From positions 2,794,001 to 2,858,000 of the forward strand of contig BSYQ01000007.1 in the NCBI GenBank assembly GCA_030272585.1: DNA of 64,000 bases, read 5' to 3'. The DNA is from Bryopsis sp. KO-2023 (taxonomy: Eukaryota; Chlorophyta; Ulvophyceae; Bryopsidales; Bryopsidaceae). This document shows, piece after piece, positions 33,001 through 45,600 of this stretch. Numbering within the stretch: the first letter of the stretch is position 1; the number at the start of each line of letters is the position of its first letter. The notes below the pieces were generated by a model, which was given only the letters and a program-made list of their open reading frames with translations, searched no databases and was not told where the DNA came from. Position numbers and translations under genes: made by a program.

Positions 33001-36000
33001 ATTTCAGATCCATTGGTGTAGAGGCTGCGATGCAGTGACTCCGAGACCAGAAAAGAAGCAAAAACTGGATAAGTATATATATATATATATAATTCTCATT
33101 GACAGCATCTGATAGCTCAACTATATACTGACATCACCAGCTCTGGACACGGTTTGTTTTGCCTATGAATATTCCTCAGATTATTTCAAAAACGGATATA
33201 CACACACTGAGGTCAACGCACCAAGACACTCTAAATGCACCCCCCCCCCCCCCCACACACACACACACATACAGCGGTTTCCGAGAATCGAACCCCATAC
33301 CTGAAGCTTTCAGGGCACGTACGGCGGTTTTCCATCCCCCTTCACTGGATGGCAACAAGCCCAACATCACTCTGTCTGCCACCCCAGCTGGAGCGCATTC
33401 CCTGCAATCCCCTTGCAAAATTTCACATCGGTCTTTCACCCCATTTACCTCCAGGTTCTTCCTCAGAGCTTCGACGGCATTCGGGTTCCACTCACAGGCA
33501 TACACCTGGACAACACAAGTTAAACAATATCATCAGATTTGCCACTTGCTTCTTTCATGCTGTCCCTATTGATATGGGTTTTTTTTTGTTGCACTGGTCA
33601 GATTCCAGCTTCTTTGTCAGGCGATTCCTGCCAAGAGAGGAAGTTGGTGTTCCATTTCCACTCATTATATATATATTTTCTTGGGACCCCCTCATGAAGC
33701 ATCTCAAATAAGAATCAAAGAAAATTACTTCAATGCATTCACTACTACAGCTGAGCTGCATGCGTTTTTGTTCCTTGGATTGCTGTCGAAATACCTTGGC
33801 AGCTTTGGCCTTGCAAAGAAGTGGCAGGGTGTAGTACCCGATGCCTGTGTACAGATCCACGACTGTTTCCCTAGAGCAGCTTAGCTTCCCCATCCTTGTT
33901 CTTTCCGTCACATTTCCTGAACTGAACATGCATTTCGTGACATCCAGAGAAAAGATGACCCCCGATTCCTTGTGCTCCACCCATGGCTTGGAGCCAAGCA
34001 ACATGTCTGCCTGACTGTCCCTCGTCCCTGGCAAAATCAACACCAACATCAACATCTACATCTGCATCTAAATTTGGATCTGCATCTACATCTGCATCTG
34101 CATCTACATCAACATCAACATCAACATCAACATCAACATCAACATCTACATCTACATCTACATCTACATCTACATCTACATCTAAATTTGCATCTGCATC
34201 TGCATCTCCTAAAACACAAACACACAAATGCATTTGAAAAAACATATGATCCTAAACACTCCATGAAGTGCACGCCTAATCCATCCACCTGTATTGGCTA
34301 TTCTCTTCTGCCTCGCCAATCGCTTGCCGCCCAATCCTTTCGCAACAGCTTTCCAACCATCACTCCCGATTCTGGCCCAAATCTCGGACGTCATGGAACT
34401 CTCAGGGATCAGAATCAGGTCCTCCAGCTTTTCCCATTTGGCTGGTAAATCCAACATCAAAGCATCCAACTGTTCGCCTGACACCTGGTTCTTGGACAAC
34501 ACTCCACGAACAAGGGCAGCCAGAGATTCGTGGGGGGAAACAGCCTTCTTCCGTTTGCTTGTCTCGAAGTAATCCACCGCCAGATATCCCCCATCAGAAA
34601 AAGCATTCACCACGCTGGAATTTCCATTCGGTGGAGGGGATCCTTCCAGTGATGCTGGTTTGTCTGGGCCTTGTTCTCCCTGTCTGACTGAGCTTGTCAT
34701 TCCCTTCAGAGTATTGGCCCCTGAGTCCGATATCGCCAACCCGATCATTTCCTCCTTGGTGCTGGACTTCAGAGTAACGTCCAGCCATCCCCTCGATTTC
34801 AGTTCATCTTTCACCCCCTTTGCAGATTTCCGCTTGACCCAAAGACACCAACTCGATTTTTTCCCTTGGATTTCTTGCTGCATGGCCAGGTCAGTCACAG
34901 GCAGGAAACAGGAATCGCTGAACACAGATCCGAAACTGAAGCAAAAGGCACCGCCGCCGATCGCGTGCAAATTCCCACCCAACATTACTGCTGCATGTCT
35001 GACAGGGACGAACCCTTTGCCCCTTTCTCCTACGCTTTTCCTGGTGGTTTCAATCGTACTGACCATCCCCGTCCGAACATCGATCAGCACAACATCGCTG
35101 GATGGAATCTGGGGGCAGCCCCCGATCAAAGCCAGAGTGTTGTCCCTGATGGAGTCCATTGTGTGTGAAAAGCAACGAGGTGCTGGTGGCTGAGTCTGGA
35201 TTTGGCTCCATTGCATCGAGACCATGTCAAAAGCGAACAAATCGTTTCGAACGTCTTTGTAGTCGGTGAATCCCCCATGTACGTACATAATCGAACCCAC
35301 CACACAGGAAGCATGGCCCATCCTCGGTGAGGGGGCTGAACCTGAAAAAAGACAGGGAACAACTGTGGGGCGTGGTTTGATTGCGAAAGGGAGGTTTCTG
35401 TGTTTTGTCGTTCCAGCAAGACAAAAAATTAAATGAAATTAAAAAAACATTTTTTTGCTTAATTTTTTTCTGTTTTTTTAGCAATGAAATCATGTGGAGG
35501 GGCAATTTCTCAATGCAAATTCGTTTCACGATAGATGCCCACTGGTAAGCATGCACAGAAATGGTTGTGGTAATATTTTCTTGTGTTTTCAGCTGAACCT
35601 CGATCCTACCAGAGGTCTCCAGAAGCTTCCATGTCCAATCTCGAGTGTCCAGCCGCCAGCATTCGTTGGTGGGATGAGTTTCTGTGCAGCCCCCGAAAAC
35701 AAACACTTTTCCATCGTGGGCACCAGCACAGTGTCGAAACACTCTTGGACCGCCGCCTTGGGTTTGCACTCTGCGAAACGTCCATTGAGATTGGCCGGCT
35801 TCTCGACACGTGTATACATCGTCCAATGGAGATGTCGGGCTGTGGCGTCCCCCGATCAAGAGCATTTCTGCATTGCCTTCGTAAAAAGCACGCAAAAAAA
35901 AATTCGTTTCATCCACTGGTTTAGTCTCTTTTCGACCTGGTGATGGGTATTCTTTGACTGGTGGTCAGTCCCCAGTCAATCATATACCCCCTCCCCAATA

Positions 36001-37935
36001 CTCCGCAAAAATATTAGATTCTGCACACGTACATGCATTGCTATGAGGTTTATTTCATGACCATGGGGGTATTCCTACATTTTCCAGACCACTTTCCCAG
36101 CCGAATTTTGCACAGAAATTTCTATGCAAGAACTTACCCAGTGCAACACAAGCATGTCCCATCCGGGGAGTGGGAATATCTCCAGAAGTTTTTGGTGAGG
36201 TCCATTCACTGGTTTTCTGGTTGAATATAAGGAGGTCGTTCAGCCGCCGATGCGTTCCAGAACCACCATAGCCACCGAAGACCGCAACTCGATCATCGTC
36301 CAACACGCATGCAGAATGACCCCACCTCTTCAAACTCTCCTGTCAGACAAACGGCACGGAAAGCACTTTCAGTTATGGTGTCATTTCCATCCATTCTGAT
36401 GCCCCCTTTCTAAATCCCTGCTGTGTCGGTGAGCGTTTCTCAACCTGCTTCGCACGTTTGATCAATTTCCTTGCATACATGTGAGCCCATACATAGAATC
36501 ATCGCACCAATCCTTAACTATATCAGACTGGAAACAGCGGTAGCACACACACACCTCTGAATTGCCCTTCTCGGAGTTTCGCCAGCTCACCATCCCCGAC
36601 TCAGCTTCTTCCTTCAACGAAATCCCATTCACTGCCCTCCCTCCATTCTCCTCAGCTGCTAAAACCCCACCATTCTGATGGGCCACCCAACCATCAAATC
36701 TGCTCATGAACTCCTCCTGAAATCGCCCCACCCTTCTGGCATTATCATGGAATCGCTCGCATGCGATTTGTATAATGCAATTCAGGTACTCCTCCGAAAC
36801 TAATAGTTTTCCGTCCCTTACGATGGGCACCTCGAGGCGATTGCTGGAGCGAACGGCTGCCATGATTTTGTGGTTTCCGAAGGTGATTCCAGACTCCCGG
36901 AAGCCTGAGTCTCGACCGCAATGCACCAGCAGATTGGCGGCCTGGGTCGACCGGCATTCGGCTGCTAGTATGAAGGGGTCGAATCGCAAAAACAGGCATC
37001 CATCTGGAATAAAAAAATGCAACGAAACCTTCTGAGACGGATATCTAAATTTTGAATATATGAGTTGCGAAAAAAAGGAAACTCAAACGAATAGCACTTT
37101 TTCTTGTCCATTTTCTCTTCTTTCCAGCATCAGTTGAACTCCCCCCAAAAAGCTTTCCGTTATGCATGGTAAAAAAACCAACGAAAAGAAATCTGTAGGG
37201 TTTACTCATGTCATGGCTTTCCCCAGTTCGGGACCGAAAAAAAAAATTCCGAAAAAGAACAACCATGTGAAAATCCTTCCCAAATAAAAAAAAGGTTGTT
37301 TCTCAAGAAAAAGAAAAAAGAGAAAATTATTGAGTCTGTACCGATGCCACCCCTCCCCACTCGCTCATTGATTGCTTGTATGACTTCCAAGGCGATGGGC
37401 TCTGCGTGGGACATATACACCCACTCCCCCCCCTTCATTTTCTGCCCATCCACAGACTCCATGACTGGATCTCCGAAAACGCTCAAGCGGCCAGAACAAC
37501 TGCTCGTCGTGAAAATGTCGTCCCGCCCATTGATGAGATTCACCAGGTCCACTATCGGAGCATCCACGCTGCCTTTCCGGGATTTGTCCCCTGATAAGAG
37601 TCGACAAAAACCCAAAAAACACTTCTTCAGTGAAAAAAATTACGTACTTGATCCTCACATTTCCAAACTTTGACAGCTAATGCAAATTGACCAGAACAGC
37701 TATCCTGTCGGGCCAAAACAACATATGTACATATGAAGAAAGGTAGATATCATTTTGTTCCAAACGCCATCATGAAAGCAGCCTAGAAGGGTGGAGTAAC
37801 AACCCCCACCCCCTCTCCTTCCCCAAAAAACCTTGATATCATGAAAATTCTATTGTCGAGCAGCTTCTTACCGTCATTTTCTTGAAGCCCCACTAAAACT
37901 GCGCTCCGACGCTGATCGAATCCTGGGGTCTCCAT
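30072..37935 (-). CDS. Four-module wybutosine enzyme: TYW3-Kelch-TYW2-JmjC (TYW5-like) fusion
   Basis: Thirteen exons, all in consistent phase: 37935-37872, 37590-37342, 37003-36555, 36339-36138, 35876-35610, 35341-34289, 34027-33795, 33505-33301, 32787-32640, 32382-32036, 31685-31435, 31159-30935 and 30455-30072, giving 1358 residues. Residues 1-220 are TYW3 (N4 methylation), with FTTSSCSGRLSVF and HAEP. Residues 255-550 carry Kelch repeats (FGGY, FGGC, VHGG). Residues 574-971 are TYW2, the aminocarboxypropyl transferase, with the SAM motif VVDLYTGIGYYTLP and VYACEWNPNAVEALRKNL, ending YAPHVRHIVLDIKC. A Lys/Arg-rich linker follows, then a TYW5-like JmjC hydroxylase with H1200-x-D1202 (WTHFDAMDN) and H1275 (IPALWFHNV), 75 apart as in TYW5. 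One exon encodes both the TYW2 tail and the linker leading into JmjC. Plants fuse TYW3-Kelch-TYW2; the added JmjC is notable. Confidence 0.92.
34036..34208. repeat. Hexanucleotide minisatellite in intron 6 of the TYW fusion gene
   Basis: About 28 units of a 6-bp repeat, CATCTA / CATCAA / CATCTG on the plus strand. It occupies most of the intron between the exons ending at 34289 and starting at 34027, and reaches within 10 bases of the 3' splice acceptor. It is open as an Asp-Val repeat on the minus strand, but the flanking splice signals and phases place it in the intron. Confidence 0.9.
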
Positions 37936-38085
37936 GTTAGCTCCTCTGTGTTGGCTTCTTACACAATCTCCAACTCTAAAAAACTAATATATCTCTTCGT
38001 GCAGCCTTCTTTCCCCTAATTTTTTTGCTTGCTGGATTTTAAAATATTTGTACCGCTCCGTGGACGGGTTTTTTTCCCTCCCTGT

Positions 38086-38573
38086 TTATAGCGTTTTCTC
38101 GATGATGCTTTTCAGGGATTTCAGCTGAGCCCGGCCGTCGCTCAACAAATACTTGATGGCGTAGGGATCGAATGCGCCGCGATTGATGTCAAATTGATGC
38201 CGAATTTGGCCCAGGATGTCCCCTTGATGTACAAAAAAATTCGATCAAAATCAAGCATGCATAAAAATAGCAACCAATCAGACCAGCCCTGGACACAGCA
38301 AGGAAAAGAGATAAAATTCCCAGCGCCTTCACTGGGAATCGATGAGAAGTAGGATGTGGGTGGTTCCCCCATCTGCTGTGATTTTTCAAGGCTTCTTTTT
38401 TTGTGCTATTTTTTTTCGGTTTCAATCCCGAAGATTATGTCTATTTGTGAAAACAACATCGCCGCCGCCTCACCCTTCGTATCTGCGGGGAATCTGCGGG
38501 CCTCCCTGAGAAAACCTCGGTACAATCTGATCACCTCGCCTCGCAGAATGAACGTCCGCAGGTCCGCCTTCAT
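38086..38573 (-). CDS. LYR-motif protein, LYRM2-like
   Basis: A small mitochondrial LYR protein, typically a partner of acyl carrier protein in assembling respiratory complexes. Two exons join in phase: 38573-38474 and 38222-38086, giving 78 residues. The sequence reads FILRGEVIRLYRGFLREARRF with the LYR motif, then GQIRHQFDINRGAFDPYAIKYLLSDGRAQLKSL, matching the LYRM2 pattern (RxxFRxNK..D...I..LL..G..QLK.L). The start ATG lies five residues before FILRG; an upstream in-frame TTG is not used. It lies 150 bp upstream of the TYW fusion gene on the same strand, so the TYW promoter must be short or lie within this gene's 3' end. Confidence 0.8.
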
Positions 38574-39181
38574 TGCCCACAATCGATTGAGCAAGGAATC
38601 GAAACAGATGTGGGGATGGAGGTGGGTGGATTGTGGAGGTGTAAGATTACGTCAGGCATCTGTGTTGGCGGCGGACTCATATCCAGACTCATATTCTCAT
38701 CACAAGACATTTCAGAGGTCCAGGGGATTATGAGGTGCCCTGCAAGCATCCATCGAACAGTTCATGGAAATGTGCAACCCCACTGGAACCCCCACTGGAA
38801 GTTCTTGTGTTTGTGAAATGAGACGTGAGAGGAAAATACAGAAGCTCCTTGGTTGTGGGCTGGAAAAGATCTATCAATGCAGAAAATTTTGGATACTGGG
38901 GATTGGTGGAGAGGGTCTTTTGAGATGTTGCTATGGCTGCCCCCCATACAGACAAGAATCGACTGATCATGGAAGCCAATTACATACGACACATTCCTGT
39001 GCATTGAACGACCCAAGAATAACACCAATCAGCGATTATATCGTCCACATTGAAAAGAAACCCCTTCCCATGCTTGCTCTTTGCTTGGTAATCTCTGTTG
39101 CTTTTTTTTTCTTCTTCTTTTGAAAAAGCTCTGGATGAGTTGACCTTTGAAAAAAAAATTCAAGGGCATACACACTAGGAA
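38574..39181. other. Intergenic, nothing recognised
   Basis: About 600 bases between two minus-strand genes, presumably the LYRM promoter and the IDH 3' region. It contains a short tandem CCCCACTGGAA near 38775-38800 and no supported gene. Confidence 0.5.
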
Positions 39182-42079
39182 TCACAGCCCCTTAATGACG
39201 GCATTCGTGAAACTCTCGAGGTTGCCAGTTCCACCGACATCGGGTGTCAAGATGGATTTGTTTTCTTCTTTGTAGACTCTGACGATTGAATCCTCGAGCC
39301 TATGTCAGTCAACGAAACCGTCTTCTTTCAATCAATCAGCAGCAAAGAAAAATACAAAATGCTTGATTTTATTATTATTACTATTATTTTGATTATTATT
39401 ATTATTATTTATCAAATTTAATTTGTTCTCTGGTGATTTGACTTCAGAAAGAGTGATAAATGAACACCACCATTCGAATTGAAAACCCTTTCAATCAAAT
39501 TTTTCAACTCGAAAAACAAAACAACAAAACATCTCCCCCACATCCAACATCCCATTTTGTTGAATATCTAAACCTATAAATATATATACATCGGAAACCA
39601 AAGCAGAAATCCAGTTCTCTTCGACCCTCACCTGTCTGCGAATTTGAACAGCTTGATGTGCCGCAACATCATCGCAGTGCTGAATAGGAAGGCAGTGGGG
39701 TTGGCCAGACCAGAGCCACTCAAACTTCTACCAGGATATCTCGCACCTTGCTCGAATATCGCAGCCATTCCACCGACATTACCCCCCGGGCACACACCCT
39801 GGAAAAACCCAAATCAAACCATCCCTTTTAACCACATCTGACAACTACAAACAAGATGCTGGATATACAAAACAGTCCATCATATCCCAGAAACAGAGCG
39901 CATAGCTCCGCCGACTAGAATAATCACCTGGCCTCCACACAATCCTGCAACGATATTGGCGACGAGGTTTCCGTAGAGATTGGGCGTGACCATCACGTCG
40001 AATTGCTCTGGATGACTGACCAGCTGCATGCATGTGTTGTCCACAATCATCTCCTCGAACTGGATGTTTGGATACGAGCTTGCAACTTTCCTGCAAGCCT
40101 ACATTCCCGGAAAAAACAACACACACACACACAGGATTTGCCACAGATTAAAGTGAATAAATAAATCCAGGGATTCACCATGATTGAGATTTCGGATTTG
40201 GTTTCCCCAGGACAATGGATCAAAAAAATCAAAAAAAAAATCAAAAACCTCCCTCTGTTGGTTACCTTTAGGAATTCTCCGTCTCCGAGCTTCATGATGT
40301 TGGCTTTGTGGACGGCCGTGACTTTTCGTCGATCGTTGAGGTAGGCATATTCGAAGGCATATCTTGCCGTTCTCAAAGATTTAGCTTCGGTAATGACTTT
40401 CAAGCTCTCCACCACCCCAGGAACCACTTCATGCTCCAATCCACTGTATTCCCCTTCGGTGTTCTCCCTACACAATGTTTTATTCTTATTTTTTGTTTAT
40501 TATATTTTCAGCTTGGACTGTGTTCGTGGACCTTGAGATTCGTTCGGGGGAAGAAAAAGTTCAATCACAAACAAAAAAGGGGAAGGCTTGAAACATGCCT
40601 TTATACATAAGTCTTTTTCTTCTTTGCAGTGGGTGTTTCCTAAAGGTGTTTTCAAGTAAGTTCAAGTGAAAACAGCTTTAGAAAATACCCATAGCAAAAA
40701 AAGGAAAAAAAAATGAATAGAAAATTCGGTGAGTTGCAATCGTTATTTGTTTGGTAATGCGACATCGACAACTCTTGAGTTGAAAAACAGCCGAGGAGGG
40801 AAAATCAATTTTCAATCCTTTTGAAAAAGAAAAAAAAAAAACGCCAAAAAAACCTTTGATGGATTTGCTGCTCCGCGCTGTCTTTTACTTCAATCCTTTG
40901 TGTCTATTTTTTTTTAACGAAATTGAATTTTCAAACTCGAAAGGACGCACCTGATAACAACGATGTCCAGATCTTCATGTCGGGTTTTCAACCCAGGAAT
41001 CGAAAAGCCATGGACCAAGTTGATGTGGAGGTCCAGCAGTTTTCTCAATTTTACGTTGGTGCTTTCCGTCGATGTGTTGTCTGAGCCCAGCGGAGTGAAA
41101 AGAGTTCCTTTCAAGCAAACTTTATTCTTCTTGATGGATTCCAGCACCACCTCTGGGACATCGCTTTCTCCGTCTTTTCCCGACACATCGTTGAATCTGA
41201 AATACAAAAAATAAATTAATTAATTAATAAATTAAATAAATAAAATAAAGTAGAGAAAACGACTCAGTGGGCTTGTTGTGTGTGTGGGGTTTTATCATTG
41301 GATTTGCTCATGTAGCTGATGTTTTAGGGGGGAAAATGTTGATTTAATTTCAACCAACCTAAAATCAACTTGAATTTTGAGGAGAAATGGAGCAAAAATG
41401 GTGAACATACAAGAGCAAAAGAGAAGTAAAAGAAAGCTGATTATTTTTCTGAAGGAATTTGCTTGATATTGGTTTCAAAAAGTTGCATTCTGTTTTTTCA
41501 GTGTCTTGAAAAAAACGGAAAATACGCTCTGGGACGCAGTCGATCCAAAGCACTCGCGGACCTTAGAACCTACTTTTCCCATTCAACTGGAGCCCCCATG
41601 GCGTCGACCACTTTCTCGACGGCCTGCGTGAGTTCTGGGCCGACCCCATCTCCTGGGATCAGCGTTACGGTCTTTTTTGCGCCATCACCAGGTGAGGGGA
41701 CGTACGTCATCAACGCTCGCGCCTATTGATCATGCACAATCCCGTGTTAAAGACCAAACGATACTGAAGCAAGCGAAATAGAACGGGAAAATCTGTTTAA
41801 TTAGACAGAAGGTGCATCCAGATACTGGCATGCGGGAAGAAAGAAACAGAGGGGTTGATGGAGGCGTTGCCGAAAACTCTCAAAGGGGGTTTGAGCAGGG
41901 TTCTTTCAGCGCGATTCTTGGGAGAAAAATCAGTTCGGCGCAAAAAAAAAGACCAAGGAATGTTGCTTGGAATGGGAAGAGCCAGGATGAGCTCCTCTGT
42001 TGAACAGAAATCGAACGCGTGCCTGATTCGCACCGGTCCATCCTGTGCGCTTGAGCAGCTCGGTTGCCGATCGCAGCAT
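39182..42079 (-). CDS. NAD-dependent isocitrate dehydrogenase, regulatory-type subunit, mitochondrial
   Basis: A TCA-cycle enzyme subunit in the mitochondrial matrix. Six exons are fixed by phase: 41722-41574, 41196-40951, 40467-40266, 40098-39928, 39798-39632 and 39299-39182. They read [21 protein letters not shown], then [25 protein letters not shown], then [18 protein letters not shown], then [30 protein letters not shown]. The last part is [16 protein letters not shown]...[17 protein letters not shown]. The [17 protein letters not shown] and NANP-type strings match plant and fungal regulatory subunits rather than the catalytic one. A first exon starting at 42079 encodes an amphipathic, Arg-rich peptide ([19 protein letters not shown]) fitting a mitochondrial presequence; its donor is not certain. 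The gene is divergent from Sly1. Confidence 0.9.
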
Positions 42080-42673
42080 ATTTTCTCTCGCCGCCCCGAA
42101 ACAGCAACCCGAAACTGGCAAAAAAATGAACAGAAACCGTCTCAGCGAAGAAAACAAAAACGTGTGTGGGAAGACATAAATAGATCGTTTGATCATTGGG
42201 ATCGTGAGGTCCCCATGACAGACACAGCGTCCAGCCAAAGAAAGTATAAAACAGCGTTTCCAGAACAAGGTCCAGACACGCGCGTCTTGGGCTTGGGGGT
42301 TGCCTTCCTTCTCGTTTGCTTGTTTTGACGTCGACGCATTGCGAAACGTTTCTCTTCAGTTATTGTCGCGTTATTCTTGCCTTGAAGGTACGTTCGATCT
42401 GGTCGAGGGCAGGTGCTCTTGGACTAATCTATCAACCACGCGAATCAAAAGATTCAAAGAAAGCTGCACCTCCGCGACCTGCCTCGAATCTTCGTTTGTG
42501 TTTTATTAGCTCTACACGACCGACCAAGACTGGGATTGAAATAACCTGCCCTTAACGATTATCTGAGTGGTTCCAGTATTTTGTGCAGAACTCCAGAAAC
42601 ACACACACTTGGAAAAAAAAAATGATGCTGAGTTCTTTTTTGCATTCAGTTGCACAGCCAAGGAAATCAGGAG
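42080..42673. promoter_or_regulatory. Bidirectional promoter region between IDH and Sly1
   Basis: About 590 bases separate the divergent start codons of the IDH gene (-) and the Sly1 gene (+). No gene is visible, so it must hold both promoters and 5' leaders. I see no clear TATA box or known operator. Confidence 0.5.
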
Positions 42674-45600
42674 ATGATTTTGGACATTCGTCAAAAGCAG
42701 AAAGGTAACAACATCTGCTTATCACTTTCAAATCCACATGCAAAAGAGTGGGGGAAAAAAGCACCCCTCATTATTTATAGAAAAAAAATTACATTCTTAT
42801 TATTATTCTTTATTTTTTTTAATTATGTTATACATTTTTGGAGGATGGTTCTCATAACCCTTTCATATGTTTCACCCCCCTCTGCTATTCGGGATGATCT
42901 CCATATTTCAAAAAAACGAAACCCCCCCCAACCATTTTGCGTTTTGGACAGATTGCATCGTGAGGCTTCTTCAATTGAATCAACCCCAAAGCGGATTGAA
43001 GGGCAACAGCACCAGCTACAAAGTGTTGGTGCTGGACAAATTCTGCAAGGATTTGCTGTCCCCCTTGATTCGAGTGAGCGATCTGAGAAAACATGGAGTG
43101 ACTCTGCACCTGGGTATTGATGCCAACAGGCAGCCCATCCATGAGGTGAATTTCCGCTGCTCGCACCGATGATCTGATATGCTTTATTATTATTATTCCA
43201 CAAGCGAATCGAAAAGATCATGGAATCTATCCCAAATATGACATTGCCAGTGGTAGCTGTTGGAGGGAGTGTGCGGGGGCGCTGGCATTGACTTCTCGCA
43301 ATGCTTTCAGAAAATTTCAGTTGCTGTCGAGAAAGCTAACGGGATTCAAACACAGGGCAAATTGAAAGAGAAAATCCCCTAATAAACCAAAGTTTTTTAT
43401 TACACATTTTTGGTTTTGTTGTTGATTATACACGCACACACAATCACACTGCAAAAATACAACAATGAATGTGCTATAATTGGATGGGTTTCTGTGTCCG
43501 AAACATTAAAAAAAAAACTCAATTTTTTTAATTACTTTTTTTTTTTGGTTCGTTCACCCCAATGAAATTTTAGGTTCCAGCGGTGTACCTCGTCCAACCG
43601 ACATCATCCAACGTGAAAACGATCGTCGACGATGGAGCGGCCAGCATGTACGATGAATTGCACTTGAATTTTGTTTCTCGTGTGAATCGGCCTCTGTTGG
43701 AGGAGCTTGCACAAGGCATGGTGAAAGGCAACGGGGTGGGAAAGATAGCAAAAGTGCACGACCAATACTTGGCGTTCGTTTCGCTGGAGAAGGGACTGTT
43801 CTCTCTGGGGCTGCCGGATTGCTACATGCAGTTGAATGATCCGGGGGCGAAAGACACACAAATCGAGGTGACAATTCCGTAAGTCCAAGACAAAAAGGGG
43901 CCGGGTTTTTTTTCAAGTTTCAGGTTTCAGGAGAACAAATCGTGATTAGAGCGGCTGGCAGAGGACATCAGCATGGCTGACATGTGAATGCATGCATCCA
44001 TAATAGAATGCATTTTCTACATAACATCATCGATGCATGCATGCTGACATGCATTCATGCATGTGTGCATCTCCAGGCATGCGTTTCTTCGATTGTGGAA
44101 GGCTTGTTCTGTGTGTTCGTCACTTTGGGGGTGGTTCCCATTATTCACTGCCCAAAAGGGGGGGCCGCCGAACATATAGCATCTGCCCTGGATGAAAAAC
44201 TTCGAGACGCTCTGAAATCCAGGAACAATTTGTTCAACGAGGGATCGGGACTGGTGTCCAATTTGGCGAGGCCGTTGTTGGTGCTTTTCGAAAGGAATTT
44301 CGATCTGTCGGTCGCTGTGCAACACACGTGGTCGTACAAGCCTCTCGTTCAGGTAGCGGAGGGGTTCCCCTTAACTCCTTTTTTTTTGTTCCCTTTCTTC
44401 TTACTTCCTGTAGAATTTGATACAGGGAAACTTGAAATATCTTTCTTCTCTCTTATTTATCTCTTTTCTTTCTTTCTTTTTTGTTTTTTTTTAACGCATT
44501 TCAGCAACACGATTCAACAAAAAGAGAAATTTGGTATGTGTTTGTTTGTATTTTTTTTCGCTTGGGTTGTCGAGAAGAATGAACTGTGACAGAAAATGAA
44601 AATGGGGTTGGGGATACAGAAAGATACTGAAAATTGAGGGTTGGTTATGTATGTTATCAGGATGTTCTCGGTCTGCATTTGAATAGGATAAAGCTGGGGA
44701 GCTCCCCTGGTCAAGATGAAGGGGCAAGTGCTCCGAAAGACTACGATGTCGACGAGGAGGATTTCTTCTGGACGACCTGCGGAAGCCACCCTTTTCCCAA
44801 GGTTGGTTTTCTGGTTTTGATCGAATAACTGTAATAATCATGAGTGTAATAATATATCTATCTATTTATTTGGGTGAGAGATCTTTCAGGCTTCACGCAA
44901 TAATGCATTAAAAAGAAAAAGAAATGAATAATAGCGTTTGTTATTAAAAACCAACCTATTCAGTTCCAGAAAGCAATGACCTTTTGCTTTTCAGTTTTTT
45001 TATTTTTTTCCCCTAATTTATGGTCCAAGGTGCTCGATTTTGCTACCATCACAAAGAGCAAAACCAACATTCGGGCAAAAAAAAGAAAACCAGAAAAGAT
45101 TCTGTGGTCTCATTGATTTGCCTTTCTGTCAGTGATAGGTTGCCGAAGAAGTGGAAGCCCAGCTCCAGAATTACAAGAAAGCGGTGGAGGACGTGAACAA
45201 GAAAACGTTGGCCCAAGATCCTGCCATGCAAAACGATGATGCCCTCAGAGAAAGCACCCAAAACCTCATGTCGGCGGTGTCCTCCCTCCCTGAGCTCACC
45301 GAAAAGAAAAAGGTCATAGACAAACACACCAACATCGCAACATCTCTGCTGGAAAATATCAAGACCAGGTTGGTGGACATCGATTCCTTTAAAGCTTTTC
45401 CTGTACTTGTTGCTTTTTCGCTGGGAGAATTCCTCCGTAGTTGGGGTTGGTCCTTTTCGTTTCTTTTTTTTCCCCTTTTTTTGTTGAATGGGATGCATTG
45501 TGGCTGCGAACCACAGATGCGGTTATTCGGTTTTGACTGATCTTTTTTTCAACTGCCTTTTCTCCCCCCCCCCTTTTTTTTTTGGCAGGGCTTTGGATCA

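Noticed and set aside
33871-34245. Asp-Val repeat protein on the minus strand
   Set aside because: It is the intronic hexanucleotide repeat read through. Phase-consistent TYW2 exons end and begin on either side with good splice signals.
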